Notes: generated by a model not told the origin, from the sequence alone. A DNA stretch of 64,000 nt from an uncultured Oxalobacteraceae bacterium (GCA_903862415.1 CAIOYD010000010.1:37209-101208); one strand, 5' to 3'. Counted from the first letter of the stretch, positions 1 through 10,200 are shown. Numbers and translations: made by a program.

Positions 1-2832
1 CGGGTATTGGAATATCTGAATCAGGTACAGTCGCGCCTGCCGCCGCAAGCCAAAACCGCACTCGGGCCAGATGCCACCGGAGTCGGTTGGATTTATGAAT
101 ATGCCTTGGTGGATCGCAGTGGCAGTATGGATTTGTCGCAACTGCGCAGCTATCAGGACTGGTTTCTCAAGTACGAATTAAAAACCGTGCTCAATGTGGC
201 TGAAGTCGCCAGCATCGGCGGCATGGTACGTCAATATCAGATCGTGCTCGATCCGGACAAACTGCGCGCCTTCAATATCGCGCACAGCAAAGTGATCGCC
301 GCCATTCAACAGGCCAATCAGGAAACTGGCGGTTCAGTGCTGGAGCTAAGCGAAGCCGAATATATGGTGCGGGTGTCCGGCTTTTTGCATTCGCTGGAGG
401 ATTTTCGTCAGATACCGCTCGTCACCAATGCCGCTGGCGTGTCGGTGCGGCTCGGTGATGTGGCACGCGTGCAGGTTGGCCCGGAAATGCGTCGCGGGAT
501 TGCTGATCTGAATGGCGAAGGGGAAGTTGCCGGTGGCGTGATCATTATGCGTTCCGGCAAAAATGCGCTGGAAACGATTAACGCGGTCAAAGCCAAACTG
601 GCGCAACTCAAAAGCAGTTTGCCAGCGGGCGTGGACATTGTCACCACTTATGACCGCTCAGGTCTGATTAATCGTGCCACCGCCAATCTGGAACAAAAAC
701 TGCTGGAAGAATTTGTGGTGGTGGCGCTTGTGTGCGCCCTGTTTCTGTTTCATGTGCGTTCGGCACTGGTGGCCATTATTTCGCTGCCGCTGGGAATACT
801 GGCGGCCTATATCGTGATGTATTATCAGGGCGTGAATGCGAATATCATGTCGCTCGGCGGCATCGCCATTGCCATCGGCGCGATGGTCGATGCAGCAGTG
901 GTGATGATAGAAAATGCCCACAAACATATCGAACGCTGGCATCACACTCATCCACAACAAACCCTGCGCGGTCAGGAACACTGGCAGGTGATCGGCAATG
1001 CCGCTGCCGAAGTCGGTCCGGCGCTGTTTATTTCACTGTTGATTATCGTGTTGTCCTTCATTCCGGTGTTCACGCTGGAAGCGCAGGAAGGCAAACTGTT
1101 TGCACCGCTGGCATTTACCAAAACCTATGCTATGGCGGCCGCGGCATTGCTGGCGGTGACACTGATTCCGATACTCATGGGGTACCTGATACGAGGCCGG
1201 ATACCGACTGAACAGCGCAATCCGCTGAATCGTTTTTTTATTGCCATCTACCGTCCGGCGCTGGAATGGGTGTTGCTCTTCCCCAAAACCACCCTGACAG
1301 CGGCAGCGCTGATCGCACTGGTCACCCTATGGCCGATGTCGCAGCTGGGAGGTGAATTTATGCCACCGCTCGATGAAGGTGATCTGCTGTATATGCCCTC
1401 CGCCCTACCGGGCATCAGTGCCGCCAAAGTCACACAGTTACTGCAACAGACTGACCGGCTGATCAAATCCGTGCCGGAAGTGGCCACCGTGTTTGGCAAA
1501 GCCGGACGGGCAGAAACAGCCACCGATCCGGCACCACTGGAGATGCTGGAAACCATTATCCAGTTCAAACCACGTGAGCAGTGGCGCGCTGGCATGACCA
1601 GCGACAAGCTCATCAGTGAACTCGACCGTATCGTGCAGGTACCGGGCGTATCGAATGTCTGGGTGCCACCGATCCGCAACCGGATTGATATGCTGGCCAC
1701 CGGCATCAAAAGTCCGGTAGGCATCAAGGTGTCGGGAAGCCAGCTGCAGGAAATTGACCGCCTGACGGCGCAAATCGAGCAGGCAGTCAGACAGGTTCCG
1801 GGCGTGAGTTCTGCTCTGGCTGAACGGATTAATGGCGGGCGCTATATTGATGTGCAGATCGATCGCGATGCCGCTGCCCGCTATGGATTGAATATCGCCG
1901 AGGTGCAAAGCATTATTTCGGCTGCCGTTGGAGGCGACAATATCGGCGAAACGGTCGAAGGCTTGCAGCGCTTCCCCATCAATGTGCGCTATCCGCGCGA
2001 ACAGCGCGATTCGATAGAAAAATTGCGCCAGTTGCCGATCCTGACTGCGGGTGGTGCGCAAATCAGCCTGGGAGATATCACCCGCATCCAGATCACCGAT
2101 GGCCCGGCCATGATCAAAAGTGAAAATGCCCGCCTCTCAGGCTGGGTGTATGTCGATATCCGCGGCCGTGATCTGACTACCGTGGTGCAGGCCATGCAAC
2201 AACGGGTGGCGCAGGAAGTTCAGTTACCCGCAGGGTATGCAATTTCCTGGGCCGGTCAGTTTGAATATCTGCAGCGCGCCAGCCAGAAACTGCAACTGGT
2301 GGTGCCTGTCACCCTGCTCATTATCTTTGCCCTGCTGCTGGTGATTTTCCGGCGCATGGATGAAGCACTGCTGATCATGCTCACCATGCCGCTGGCACTG
2401 GCTGGCGGATTCTGGTTATTATTTTTACTCAACCATCATCTGTCGGTTGCCAGCGGTATCGGCTTTATTGCCCTCGCCGGTGTGGCAGCCGAATTTGGCG
2501 TGGTGATGCTGCTGTATCTGAAACATGCCTGGGAACAGCGTCTGATGGAGGGTAAAACCAGTGAGGCCGATTTGCTGGCCGCCATCCGCGAAGGTGCGGT
2601 GTTGCGCGTGCGCCCCAAAGCCATGACGGTAGCGGTGATTCTGGGTGGATTGATTCCGATTATGCTCGGCCATGGGACCGGTTCGGATGTGATGCAGCGT
2701 ATCGCTGCACCTATGCTCGGCGGCATGATCAGCGCGCCGCTGCTATCCATGTTTGTGGTGCCGGCACTGTTTTTACTGTTGCGCCGACGATCACTTGACC
2801 AGCGCCTTGATGGTGGGCCAGGCGCGGCGTGA
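1..2832 (+). CDS. cusA: CusA/CzcA-family heavy-metal efflux RND transporter (5' end outside window)
   Basis: Inner-membrane proton-driven pump of a tripartite Cu/Ag (or other divalent metal) efflux system. The frame is open to base 1, so the gene begins upstream; the track's TTG at base 7 is only the first possible start inside the window. About 943 residues are visible against roughly 1040-1050 for the family, so about 100 N-terminal residues are missing. Seen: the TM4 motif [16 protein letters not shown] with the acidic residue used for proton relay, the CusA-like stretch [16 protein letters not shown], and the C-terminal [11 protein letters not shown] segment. These favour CusA (monovalent metals) over CzcA, but specificity is inferred. 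The adaptor and outer-membrane genes would lie upstream. The 3' end overlaps the convergent response regulator gene by 42 bp. Confidence 0.93.
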   Translation, partial: RVLEYLNQVQSRLPPQAKTALGPDATGVGWIYEYALVDRSGSMDLSQLRSYQDWFLKYELKTVLNVAEVASIGGMVRQYQIVLDPDKLRAFNIAHSKVIAAIQQANQETGGSVLELSEAEYMVRVSGFLHSLEDFRQIPLVTNAAGVSVRLGDVARVQVGPEMRRGIADLNGEGEVAGGVIIMRSGKNALETINAVKAKLAQLKSSLPAGVDIVTTYDRSGLINRATANLEQKLLEEFVVVALVCALFLFHVRSALVAIISLPLGILAAYIVMYYQGVNANIMSLGGIAIAIGAMVDAAVVMIENAHKHIERWHHTHPQQTLRGQEHWQVIGNAAAEVGPALFISLLIIVLSFIPVFTLEAQEGKLFAPLAFTKTYAMAAAALLAVTLIPILMGYLIRGRIPTEQRNPLNRFFIAIYRPALEWVLLFPKTTLTAAALIALVTLWPMSQLGGEFMPPLDEGDLLYMPSALPGISAAKVTQLLQQTDRLIKSVPEVATVFGKAGRAETATDPAPLEMLETIIQFKPREQWRAGMTSDKLISELDRIVQVPGVSNVWVPPIRNRIDMLATGIKSPVGIKVSGSQLQEIDRLTAQIEQAVRQVPGVSSALAERINGGRYIDVQIDRDAAARYGLNIAEVQSIISAAVGGDNIGETVEGLQRFPINVRYPREQRDSIEKLRQLPILTAGGAQISLGDITRIQITDGPAMIKSENARLSGWVYVDIRGRDLTTVVQAMQQRVAQEVQLPAGYAISWAGQFEYLQRASQKLQLVVPVTLLIIFALLLVIFRRMDEALLIMLTMPLALAGGFWLLFLLNHHLSVASGIGFIALAGVAAEFGVVMLLYLKHAWEQRLMEGKTSEADLLAAIREGAVLRVRPKAMTVAVILGGLIPIMLGHGTGSDVMQRIAAPMLGGMISAPLLSMFVVPALFLLLRRRSLDQRLDGGPGAA

Positions 2833-3585
2833 AATTGGCAAGGGGGCTTTACAGTCGCGCAAAATGGCTTGCCAGGCTTCGGTCATTTTGCCGCTCTGTT
2901 CATCAAGTTCCATGCCACGCTCGACACCCGTCAAGGCCAGACGGGCAATGAGGGTGTTGCGGTGGATACGCACAAACACGGCCGGCATTTCCGACTCAAT
3001 CGCCTGCAGGGCTTCTTCAATCAGATAGCTTTGGTTGACGGTGTACAGCGTGAGGTATTTTTGTTCCGCCTTGATGTAGATAACATCTTTGACCGGCACG
3101 AGTAAAATCCGCCCGCGCTCGAGCACGGAAAAATACTGGCGTTGACTTGCGTTCAACTGTACTGAAAGCTGGTGTGTCAATTCCGCCGTGCTGTCTGTGT
3201 TTAGTTTTTCCCGCACACTGACGGCACGCAACAGCGCTTCCTGCAGTCGCTGTGCACGCACCGGTTTGAGCAGATAATCAAACGCCTGCACTTCAAACGC
3301 CTGCAGCGCATACATATCGTGTGCGGACACAAAAATCACCATTGGTGGCAGCGGCATATTCTGCAACAGATGACGGGCAAATTCGATTCCACCTAGTCCG
3401 GGCATCTGCACATCGAGCAAAACAATATCCGGACTGCAGGCCATGATTGCATCAAGCGCATCCTGAGCCCCCGCCGCTTCACCGACGATCTCATTGGGAC
3501 AGGTGGCGGCAATATCCGAGAGCAGCATGCGCATACGCGCGCGCGCCGGGGTTTCATCATCGAGTAAGAAAATTTTCGCTGTCAT
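2791..3585 (-). CDS. LytTR-family response regulator (AlgR-like)
   Basis: Two-component response regulator of 264 residues. The N-terminal receiver domain has the acidic pocket LLDDE, the phospho-acceptor Asp58 in VLLDVQMP and the conserved Lys107 in YLLKPVRA. The C-terminal domain (about 150-255) is a LytTR DNA-binding domain with [12 protein letters not shown] and the [10 protein letters not shown] segment typical of AlgR/LytR. It lies 33 bp downstream of a LytS/AlgZ-type kinase gene on the same strand, so the two form a cognate pair. In many betaproteobacteria this pair sits next to argH as here, and its targets are poorly known. The family assignment is firm; an AlgR-like role in surface or virulence functions is inference. 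Confidence 0.92.
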   Translation of the reverse strand: MTAKIFLLDDETPARARMRMLLSDIAATCPNEIVGEAAGAQDALDAIMACSPDIVLLDVQMPGLGGIEFARHLLQNMPLPPMVIFVSAHDMYALQAFEVQAFDYLLKPVRAQRLQEALLRAVSVREKLNTDSTAELTHQLSVQLNASQRQYFSVLERGRILLVPVKDVIYIKAEQKYLTLYTVNQSYLIEEALQAIESEMPAVFVRIHRNTLIARLALTGVERGMELDEQSGKMTEAWQAILRDCKAPLPISRRAWPTIKALVK

Positions 3586-3618
3586 GGCGCGTCAACTGAA
3601 GTCATCGAAAGGAGTGAA

Positions 3619-4740
3619 TTAATCATGGCGGCGCTGAAACTGACGTCGTTCCATTTGCGGATTGAAGGGCTGCGCGGCGGGATTTTTTTGGAACGGAAAA
3701 CTGAGTTTAACCTGAAACAGCCCACCCACCACGGCCGCATCAAAACTGGCTTCCACATCGTACAGCAGTGAGAGCCGTTCACGGATATTATCGAGCGCCA
3801 TATGATTACCCTTGGATTGATGATCGCCGTGATACGGATTTTCAATCACGATATCAATATGCTCCGAATGGCGCGCCAACTGAATCGTAATCAGCGCCGT
3901 CTCCTGCGATGGTTCGACACCATGGTGCACGGCATTTTCTATCAACGGCTGCAACAACAGACTGGCGATCTGGGTTTCGCGGATCTGGGTTTCAGTGAAG
4001 TTGGTGATTTCCCATTCGACCTTCATGCGCTCACCCAGTCGGATTTTTTCTATCGACAAATACTGACGGCACAGACTGATTTCTTCCGCCAGAGTCGACA
4101 TATCACGGGTGTCGCGCATCAAAACCCGGAACAGGTCAGCCAGATCTTCGAGCGCGGTTTCGGCCCGCAGGGGCTCGGTGCGGATCAGTGACAGCACCGC
4201 ATTCATGCTGTTAAACAAAAAATGCGGCCGGATTCGTGCCTGCAGTGCTTGCAATTTGGCGGCATTGAGCGCCGGAGAAAAGGCGCGGCTGCGAAGTTCA
4301 AAATAATGCTGGAACAGTAAGCCAAACATGGCCGACAGGATCGCCATCTGCAGCGACGTGGTCGGTAAAACCAAGCCGTCGAACCATTCCTGGGTAAGAA
4401 CAAACTCGGCTAAGGCCATGGAAATCAGTGCTGGCATCAAGCCGCACAGGGAACGTTGCCAAATTCGCGGAAAACTCTGCACCAGAGCTACTTTTCTCAT
4501 GCCACAGAGCAGTAATAACGATAGAATACTGATCGATTCAATTAACATCGCCGAATCAATAAATTCGACGATGGCACCGGTGGTATCTTTGCTTTTCATC
4601 CAGAAGCCAAAAAAGACCGCCAGGTTGGTCGTCAGCAACACGCGATAAATGACCCCGATATTGCAGCAATCCGGGATGACAGAAGCTACCGCCGAGGGCG
4701 AAGCAGTCACTATGGCTGACCTCAGGTGCTTTATAATCAT
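3619..4740 (-). CDS. AlgZ/LytS-type sensor histidine kinase
   Basis: Membrane sensor kinase of 373 residues, partner of the LytTR regulator just downstream. The N-terminal half has about four hydrophobic segments (roughly 28-150) with little periplasmic sequence and no PAS or HAMP domain. The kinase core is the His_kinase type (PF06580): phospho-acceptor His173 in RPHFLFNSMN, then the ATPase N-box LLLQPLIENAVHHG and a glycine-rich GNHMALDNIRERL region. The start is uncertain: family resemblance begins around VIPDCCNIGVIYR (about residue 21), so a later start is possible. It is divergent from argH with only 32 bp between start codons, so their promoters must overlap the coding ends. Confidence 0.88.
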   Translation of the reverse strand: MIIKHLRSAIVTASPSAVASVIPDCCNIGVIYRVLLTTNLAVFFGFWMKSKDTTGAIVEFIDSAMLIESISILSLLLLCGMRKVALVQSFPRIWQRSLCGLMPALISMALAEFVLTQEWFDGLVLPTTSLQMAILSAMFGLLFQHYFELRSRAFSPALNAAKLQALQARIRPHFLFNSMNAVLSLIRTEPLRAETALEDLADLFRVLMRDTRDMSTLAEEISLCRQYLSIEKIRLGERMKVEWEITNFTETQIRETQIASLLLQPLIENAVHHGVEPSQETALITIQLARHSEHIDIVIENPYHGDHQSKGNHMALDNIRERLSLLYDVEASFDAAVVGGLFQVKLSFPFQKNPAAQPFNPQMERRQFQRRHD

Positions 4741-4772
4741 TCCAATTCCATAAAAATACTTAGGTTTTCAAG

Positions 4773-6164
4773 ATGACATCACAATTTTCCAAAAAGGACC
4801 AGGCCTGGTCAGCGCGCTTCTCTGAACCGGTGTCCGATCTGGTCAAACGCTATACCGCTTCGGTCTTTTTTGACAAACGTCTGGCTCAGGTGGATATTCA
4901 GGGTTCGCTGGCCCATGCTGAAATGCTTTGCTTTAAAGAAATCATTACTCAGACAGATTATGCCGAAATTGTGCGCGGGATGGCACAAATTTCATCCGAG
5001 ATCGCCGCCGGCAGCTTTATCTGGCAGCTTGATCTGGAAGATGTACACCTCAATATTGAAAAACGCCTGACCGAAATCGTCGGCGATGCCGGCAAACGTT
5101 TGCATACCGGCCGTTCGCGCAATGATCAGGTCGCCACCGATATCCGCCTGTATCTGCGCGGTGCCATCGATGACATTCTGGGTCTGCTGAGCGAATTCCG
5201 CCTGGCGCTGCTGAATCTGGCCGAACAGCAGGCCGACACCATCATGCCGGGTTTCACCCACATGCAGGTGGCGCAACCGATCACTTTTGGGCATCACATG
5301 CTGGCGTATGTGGAAATGTTTGGCCGCGACGCCGAACGCATGCTTGATTGCCGCAAGCGTGTCAACCGCCTGCCTCTGGGCGCAGCAGCGCTGGCAGGCA
5401 CCACCTTCCCTATTGACCGTGAACGCGTGGCCGCCGCACTAGGTTTTGACGGCGTATGCCGCAATTCGCTCGATGCCGTTTCGGACCGCGATTTTGCAAT
5501 TGAATTCTGCGCCGCTGCCGCCCTGATCATGACGCATATTTCGCGCATGTCAGAAGAACTGGTGATCTGGATGAGCCCGCGCATCGGTTTTATCGACATC
5601 GCTGACCGCTTTTGCACCGGTTCTTCGATCATGCCGCAAAAGAAAAATCCCGACGTACCGGAACTGGCGCGCGGCAAAACCGGTCGCGTCAACGGCCATT
5701 TAATCGCCCTGCTGACCTTAATGAAAGGCCAGCCGCTGGCCTACAACAAAGACAATCAGGAAGACAAGGAACCGTTGTTTGACACCGTCGACACCCTCAC
5801 CGACACCCTGCGCATTTTTGCCGACATGGCCACCGGCATCAGCGTCAAACCTGCCGCCATGCGCGCCGCAGCTCTGCAGGGTTATGCCACCGCCACCGAT
5901 CTGGCTGACTATCTGGTCAAAAAAGGCTTACCCTTCCGCGACGCCCACGAAGCCGTTGCCCATGCCGTCAAAACCTGCGTCCGGCGCGAATGCGATCTGA
6001 GCGACCTGACACTGGATGAATTGCGCAGCTTTTCCAGCCTGATCGAGGATGATATTTATGAAGTCTTAACCCTGGAAGGCTCCGTGGCCGCCCGCGACCA
6101 TATCGGCGGTACGGCACCAAATCAGGTGCGGGCAGCGATTGCTCGGTTGCGGGGGGATATCTAG
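4773..6164 (+). CDS. argH: Argininosuccinate lyase
   Basis: Last step of arginine biosynthesis: splits argininosuccinate into arginine and fumarate in the cytoplasm. The 463-residue length is normal. Seen: the fumarase/aspartase superfamily signature [12 protein letters not shown] with its catalytic serine near residue 283, the [13 protein letters not shown] substrate-binding motif and the TAPNQV C-terminal segment. The TrpSW-type N-terminus ([10 protein letters not shown]) is typical for ArgH and supports the start. Upstream and divergent is the AlgZ-like kinase; downstream, 7 bp away and convergent, is the ODP-like gene. It supplies arginine, the side-chain residue of the cyanophycin made by the nearby CphA proteins. 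Confidence 0.98.
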   Translation: MTSQFSKKDQAWSARFSEPVSDLVKRYTASVFFDKRLAQVDIQGSLAHAEMLCFKEIITQTDYAEIVRGMAQISSEIAAGSFIWQLDLEDVHLNIEKRLTEIVGDAGKRLHTGRSRNDQVATDIRLYLRGAIDDILGLLSEFRLALLNLAEQQADTIMPGFTHMQVAQPITFGHHMLAYVEMFGRDAERMLDCRKRVNRLPLGAAALAGTTFPIDRERVAAALGFDGVCRNSLDAVSDRDFAIEFCAAAALIMTHISRMSEELVIWMSPRIGFIDIADRFCTGSSIMPQKKNPDVPELARGKTGRVNGHLIALLTLMKGQPLAYNKDNQEDKEPLFDTVDTLTDTLRIFADMATGISVKPAAMRAAALQGYATATDLADYLVKKGLPFRDAHEAVAHAVKTCVRRECDLSDLTLDELRSFSSLIEDDIYEVLTLEGSVAARDHIGGTAPNQVRAAIARLRGDI

Positions 6165-6171
6165 GCCGCTG

Positions 6172-6915
6172 TTAGGATTTAATCCCCGAGCCCACCGGCA
6201 ATTCAGCAAACCAGTTGATAAACCGTTCCACATTGGCGCCCTGATAAATCGCACCATGCTGGGGGCAAAGCATGTCGATTTTCATTTTGCTCGCTCGCGC
6301 ACACCAGTCGAGTTTGGCTTCGTTCGAACCCATCCAGCGACGGTGAAAACCTTCGGCATAATGAATGTGACGATCAAAATCGGTGACGATTAATTCATCC
6401 TCGCCCGCTGGCAGCAATGCGGCGCCGATGTCGCCGGAAAACAGGATCGCGGCGCTGGCATCATATAAATTGAAATTGCCGGAAGAATGTAAATAGTGCG
6501 CTGGCATGGCGAACAGCTTGAGATTGCCGAGAAAAATATCCGCGCCTTCATCGGGTATCGACATAAAAGTATCGGCCTTGCCGCCGAAATGCGGAATAAA
6601 CGACGCCCACAACCAGCTCAGATGACAGCGCAATTCCGGATTAAAATCCAGCCACAGCGCCAGCGATGAAATGATGTCCGGGTCCTGATGCGAAGCGAAT
6701 AAGGCGGTGATGTTGCGTGGATCGTATTTGGCGCTGATGGCAGAAAACACGGCGGCAAAAATTTCCATTCCGCCGGGATCGGTTAATAAGGATTGTTCGC
6801 CATTACTGATGAGATATTCGTTGGTGTCGATCAGATACTCCGGCTTGTCCGGATCGCGTGTCACCACCGCCCATTGATGGGGACCGTGTTGGTAAATGAT
6901 TTCGATTTTTTTCAT
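6172..6915 (-). CDS. ODP-type metallo-beta-lactamase fold protein (putative oxygen-binding di-iron protein)
   Basis: Soluble 247-residue protein of the flavodiiron-like metallo-beta-lactamase group, without a flavodoxin or rubredoxin domain. All expected di-iron ligands are visible: His76, Asp78 and Asp80 in SHQDPDI, His143 in HYLHSSGNF, Asp162 in FSGDIG and His220 in CPQHG. Asp78 replaces the Glu of true flavodiiron proteins, and Ile81 stands where the fourth residue of HxExDH is His. ODP proteins of this type bind oxygen and have been linked to chemotaxis signalling in spirochaetes. The start codon follows the stop of the receptor-tip-like gene after one base (TAA-C-ATG), so the two are translationally coupled. 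A sensing rather than enzymatic role is inferred from that partner. Confidence 0.8.
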   Translation of the reverse strand: MKKIEIIYQHGPHQWAVVTRDPDKPEYLIDTNEYLISNGEQSLLTDPGGMEIFAAVFSAISAKYDPRNITALFASHQDPDIISSLALWLDFNPELRCHLSWLWASFIPHFGGKADTFMSIPDEGADIFLGNLKLFAMPAHYLHSSGNFNLYDASAAILFSGDIGAALLPAGEDELIVTDFDRHIHYAEGFHRRWMGSNEAKLDWCARASKMKIDMLCPQHGAIYQGANVERFINWFAELPVGSGIKS

Positions 6916-6916
6916 G

Positions 6917-7510
6917 TTATTGATTAAAGGTGTGATTAAGCGACTTTAAACCCGTCACGGTTTGACTCATGATTTCTTCAATGCTGACCACGATAGTGCG
7001 CATTTCTTCCAGCATGCTGGTGCCGTAAGCTGCTTCAATGCGGCCATTATTGGACAGCATCGCGCCGGTGCGACACAGGGTCAGTGCGCGGCGGATTTCA
7101 TGCGCCAGTGCATGCCGGTCAGCTTCAGCTTCGATCAGGGTTTGCTGGTACGCCAGACGTTTGGATTCCACTCTGGTGTGAATCAGACTGTGGGCCTGGT
7201 CGCTTTTTTTCTCAGTGGCTTCGAGCAGTCGCAGATTTCTGGCCAGTTTGAGTAACGCGGCGATGCGGTGTACAAAGCGATAAATCAACTTACCGAGGAT
7301 GGCCATTTCTTTTTCCACTTCCAGACCGAAAGTGCGCAACTCAAGCGCCACCACATGAAATCCGGCTGATTGGGTTCCAGCCCGCTTGGCCACGAGCACC
7401 GCATTCACCGCCACCAGATCAATCCGGCAGGCGGTATCAATGACTTGTTTGAGAATTTCATTGATGGAAATGGCCCCATCCAGATTGAAAGCAGGACTCG
7501 ATTCATTCAT
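6917..7510 (-). CDS. Short cytosolic protein with chemoreceptor signalling-tip similarity
   Basis: A 197-residue protein with no signal peptide or membrane segment. Residues about 28-66 (DLVAVNAVLVAKRAG...GFHVVALELRTF) match the hairpin tip of methyl-accepting chemotaxis proteins (LALNAAIEAARAGE.GRGFAVVA.EVR), the part that contacts CheA and CheW. The rest is predicted helical. Ligand-binding, HAMP and long methylation helices are missing, so this is a minimal cytosolic receptor or a decoy. It is first in a two-gene operon with the ODP protein and has a perfect FNR box with a matching -10 element upstream. Interpretation: the ODP partner senses oxygen or redox and this protein passes the signal to the Che system or another coiled-coil partner. 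Function is not established. Confidence 0.65.
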   Translation of the reverse strand: MNESSPAFNLDGAISINEILKQVIDTACRIDLVAVNAVLVAKRAGTQSAGFHVVALELRTFGLEVEKEMAILGKLIYRFVHRIAALLKLARNLRLLEATEKKSDQAHSLIHTRVESKRLAYQQTLIEAEADRHALAHEIRRALTLCRTGAMLSNNGRIEAAYGTSMLEEMRTIVVSIEEIMSQTVTGLKSLNHTFNQ

Positions 7511-7573
7511 GGCACATGCTCGCTTGAGTGAAAATACATACAGAACAGAATAGGGGAAAATTTCCCATATTCA

Positions 7574-7618
7574 AATATATGTAGTCAAACGGGAGGAAAT
7601 TGTTGATTCAGATCAACA
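7574..7618 (-). promoter_or_regulatory. FNR/Anr box and class II promoter of the receptor-tip/ODP operon
   Basis: The sequence TGTTGAT-TCAG-ATCAACA (7601-7618) contains a perfect TTGAT-N4-ATCAA FNR site with 7-bp arms. On the minus strand a TATATT -10 hexamer lies at 7579-7574, predicting a start near 7567. The FNR site centre (7609.5) is then about 41.5-42.5 bases upstream, the classic class II activation position. Transcription runs into the gene starting at 7510. Position and match are seen directly; binding by FNR is inferred. Confidence 0.75.
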
Positions 7619-7700
7619 TAAATGCAGTCATCGTGAAAAAATGGCATTTTCATTGCCGCGATTACACCTGAATCTGACAATGAAGGTACCCCCACTCCCC

Positions 7701-8828
7701 CTAATAACTACTCACCGCCTCAGGAACCCCGCCTTTAAAACGATAAATCGTCACCGCGGATTGTTGCAGATCGTGGTTGGCATCAAAGGCATAACTGCCG
7801 GCGACGCCTTTGTACTGGATTTTTTCCAGCACCGGCAGATACTTTGACGGCTCGATCGAATTTGCCGCCTTCATGGCTGCAGCCACCAGCATCATGCCGT
7901 CGTAGAAAGAAGCGGCATAGGTTTCGGCCGGACGGTTGTACTGTTTCTGATAGCTGTCGGCAAAACTCTTGCCTGAGGCCAGTTTATCTAACATGGCACC
8001 GCCCTGAGTGCAGACTACCTGATCGCTGATGGCATCCCCTGCCAGTCGGCCCATTTCAGGTGCGCAGATACCATCACCACCAAGCAGCATGACATTCAGA
8101 CCGAGTTGCTTCATCTGGCGCAACATCGGGCCGCCCTGAGGGGAATAACCACCGTAAAAAATGGCTTGCGGTTTTTTGGCTTTGATCGACGTCAGGATGG
8201 CATTGAAATCGGTGGCTTTGTCGTTGGTGTATTCGTTGGCCAGAATTTGCATGCCGTTGGCTTTGGCGAGTTTGGCGAATTCCAGCGCAAGTCCCTGACC
8301 GTAGGCAGTGCGGTCATCGATGATGGCCACTTTGGTTAATTTCAATTCTTTAGCTGCATACAGCGCCATTTTGCCACCGAGCTGGGTATCGCTGGCCGCT
8401 ACGCGGAAGACTGAACGAAAGCCCTGCAAAGTGATTTTCGGGTTCGAAGCTACGCTGGCCATGACGATGCTGGCATTGTTATAGATGCGCGAAGCAGGAA
8501 TAGTCACACCGGAATTGTAAGGACCGATCACAGCTTTGACATTCATGTCGACCAACTTTTGTGCAACGGCGACACCGGCGCGCGGATCACCCTGATCATC
8601 TTCCATGACGGCTTCAAACTGGATTTTTTTTCCGCCGATAACCAGATGTTGACTGTTGAGCTGGGAAATGGCCATGCTCAGCCCCCCCTGATTATCCCGC
8701 CCTGCTGCGGCCTGTGCACCAGTCAGCGGACTGCTGAAACCGATTTTAACCTGCTGAGTTTCTTCCGACTGGGACAACAGCGGATACGCTGCCAAGAATA
8801 ATAATGCGATTTTAATGTGAGTAAACAT
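7701..8828 (-). CDS. Branched-chain amino acid ABC transporter substrate-binding protein (LivK-like)
   Basis: Periplasmic binding protein of the Leu/Ile/Val type (type I periplasmic-binding fold), 375 residues. The start chosen is the ATG giving MFTHIKIALLFLAAYPLLSQS, a signal peptide, preceded by AAAGG six bases upstream; the track's longer ORF runs into repeat DNA and is unlikely. Seen: VKIGFSSPLTGAQAAAGRD after the signal, the PYNSGVTIPASRIY ligand pocket region and AVIGPYNSG. No permease or ATPase genes adjoin it, so it must use a distant Liv system or act as a stand-alone sensor. Substrate cannot be told from sequence. It is preceded by a dispersed palindromic repeat. Confidence 0.9.
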   Translation of the reverse strand: MFTHIKIALLFLAAYPLLSQSEETQQVKIGFSSPLTGAQAAAGRDNQGGLSMAISQLNSQHLVIGGKKIQFEAVMEDDQGDPRAGVAVAQKLVDMNVKAVIGPYNSGVTIPASRIYNNASIVMASVASNPKITLQGFRSVFRVAASDTQLGGKMALYAAKELKLTKVAIIDDRTAYGQGLALEFAKLAKANGMQILANEYTNDKATDFNAILTSIKAKKPQAIFYGGYSPQGGPMLRQMKQLGLNVMLLGGDGICAPEMGRLAGDAISDQVVCTQGGAMLDKLASGKSFADSYQKQYNRPAETYAASFYDGMMLVAAAMKAANSIEPSKYLPVLEKIQYKGVAGSYAFDANHDLQQSAVTIYRFKGGVPEAVSSY

Positions 8829-8841
8829 GATTGCCTTTGAT

Positions 8842-8919
8842 GTTAGCGCAGCGTAATACACCATTAACAGTGAATCCGCCACTTGGTGTATTACGCCCTG
8901 CGGGCTAATACACCCTACC
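8842..8919. repeat. Dispersed palindromic repeat (GGTGTATTA...TAATACACC), one complete copy and one half copy, inverted
   Basis: A complete element at 8885-8914 folds as GGTGTATTA-C-GCCC-TGC-GGGC-TAATACACC (9 plus 4 bp stem with one bulge) and continues into CCTACC. A half copy, GTTAGCGCAGCGTAATACACC, lies at 8842-8862 in the opposite orientation. The same unit occurs again at 40324-40353. Intergenic palindromes of this style are common in proteobacterial genomes. It fills the gap between livK-like and the YihY gene and may act as a bidirectional terminator or be a REP-like mobile relic. Confidence 0.8.
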
Positions 8920-8922
8920 TTT

Positions 8923-10200
8923 TCAAGAGTTCGCCAAAAAATAATCTTCGAGTGTATCCTGCAAGCCAAGTTCAATCGCTGCTTCGACTTTTTTCATTAG
9001 TCGCGCATCGGACTGGGATTCAAACAGAAATAGCCGGTAGACCTGAGAGAGTGGAATATAGCTCGGATTGACCAGCATGACCCACCACTCGGAACCGACC
9101 ACGGGGGTGGATTTTTTGCACACCACTTCATCGGACAGCAAGCGTCCAACCAGTCCGGCCTGTCCCATTTGTGTGAGCAGGGTTTCGATTTCATCAAACC
9201 CCAGACGGGTTTTTTGACGAATTTCCCAACTCGACACACCGGCCTGATTGGATTTCACCCGCGCCGCAAACAACACTTCGAGCAAACTCATGGCATCAAT
9301 AAAACGACTGCCGGGCTTGTGTTGATGCCACCAGCGCTCATATTTGACCACCGGCAAAGAAGCGGCAATCACCGCGCCGAGCAGGGTAATAAACCACGAG
9401 GTATAGATCCAGATCAGAAAAATCGGCACCACCGCCAGCGCGCCATACAACACCGTGTAAGTGGGAATATGCACCACAAAGGCGGCAAAAATGCGTTTGG
9501 CAATTTCAAACAGAATACCTGCTACCAACCCACCCCAGGCGGCATCGTGCCAGTCGATGCGGCGGTTGGGTACAGCCATATACAGCAAGCCAAAAGCACA
9601 GGTGGTAAAAATAATCGACGCCGCGGTATACAAGGCTTTACTGCCTGGGATGGCTCCGACCACATCCGAGGTGGCAGCAAACAAATACGAGGTGACCGAG
9701 AGCGAAATGCCGATGAGCAAAGGAGCCAGTGTCGTCAGCGCCCAATACACCATCATGCGCTTGATCAGCGGGCGTTTTTGCCTGACGTGCCAGATTTGAT
9801 TAAACACTCGTTCGATGGTGCCCAGCATGGCCACGGAAGTCACCACCAGCGCGACCGCTCCATAGGCAGATAATCGGGTTGCCTTGGAAGCGAACTGGGT
9901 CAGGTAACCAAGTATATTGCTGGCAATCGCCTTGGGCATGAGGCTTTGAATGAAATACGCTTCGAGCGAGGCCCGGAAGGTGGCAAACAAGGGGAACACG
10001 GTGAAAATGGCCAACGCAATGGTGAGCATCGGCACCAGTGCCAGAACCGTGGTAAAGGTCAGACTGCCGGCCACCTGAGCCAGTTGTCCATCAGCCAGAC
10101 GACGCAGCGCAAAGCGCAGCAGGCTGCGGATCTGGGTCAGACGCCAGCCAAACAGGCGGCGGTTTTTCAGGCTGTTTTTAAATTGCTGATAGCGCGTCAT
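8923..10200 (-). CDS. YihY/UPF0761 family inner membrane protein
   Basis: Integral membrane protein of the YihY/BrkB family (often wrongly named ribonuclease BN), about 425 residues. Seen: AGSLTFTTVLALVPMLTIAL with the family's first membrane helix, the VPNRRIDWHDAAWGGL signature and five or six membrane segments up to about residue 300, followed by a roughly 120-residue soluble C-terminal tail with a winged-helix-like region. The track start is a TTG overlapping the upstream stop (TTGA); the ATG giving MTRYQQFKN, five codons later, is preferred. It follows the DUF1854 gene closely and may be cotranscribed. No biochemical role is firmly known. Confidence 0.85.
   Translation of the reverse strand: MTRYQQFKNSLKNRRLFGWRLTQIRSLLRFALRRLADGQLAQVAGSLTFTTVLALVPMLTIALAIFTVFPLFATFRASLEAYFIQSLMPKAIASNILGYLTQFASKATRLSAYGAVALVVTSVAMLGTIERVFNQIWHVRQKRPLIKRMMVYWALTTLAPLLIGISLSVTSYLFAATSDVVGAIPGSKALYTAASIIFTTCAFGLLYMAVPNRRIDWHDAAWGGLVAGILFEIAKRIFAAFVVHIPTYTVLYGALAVVPIFLIWIYTSWFITLLGAVIAASLPVVKYERWWHQHKPGSRFIDAMSLLEVLFAARVKSNQAGVSSWEIRQKTRLGFDEIETLLTQMGQAGLVGRLLSDEVVCKKSTPVVGSEWWVMLVNPSYIPLSQVYRLFLFESQSDARLMKKVEAAIELGLQDTLEDYFLANS

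Noticed and set aside
9169-9873. A 234-codon plus-strand ORF opposite the YihY gene
   Set aside because: Product is rich in His, Arg and Gln without hydrophobic core; the minus-strand frame has clear membrane helices and family motifs.
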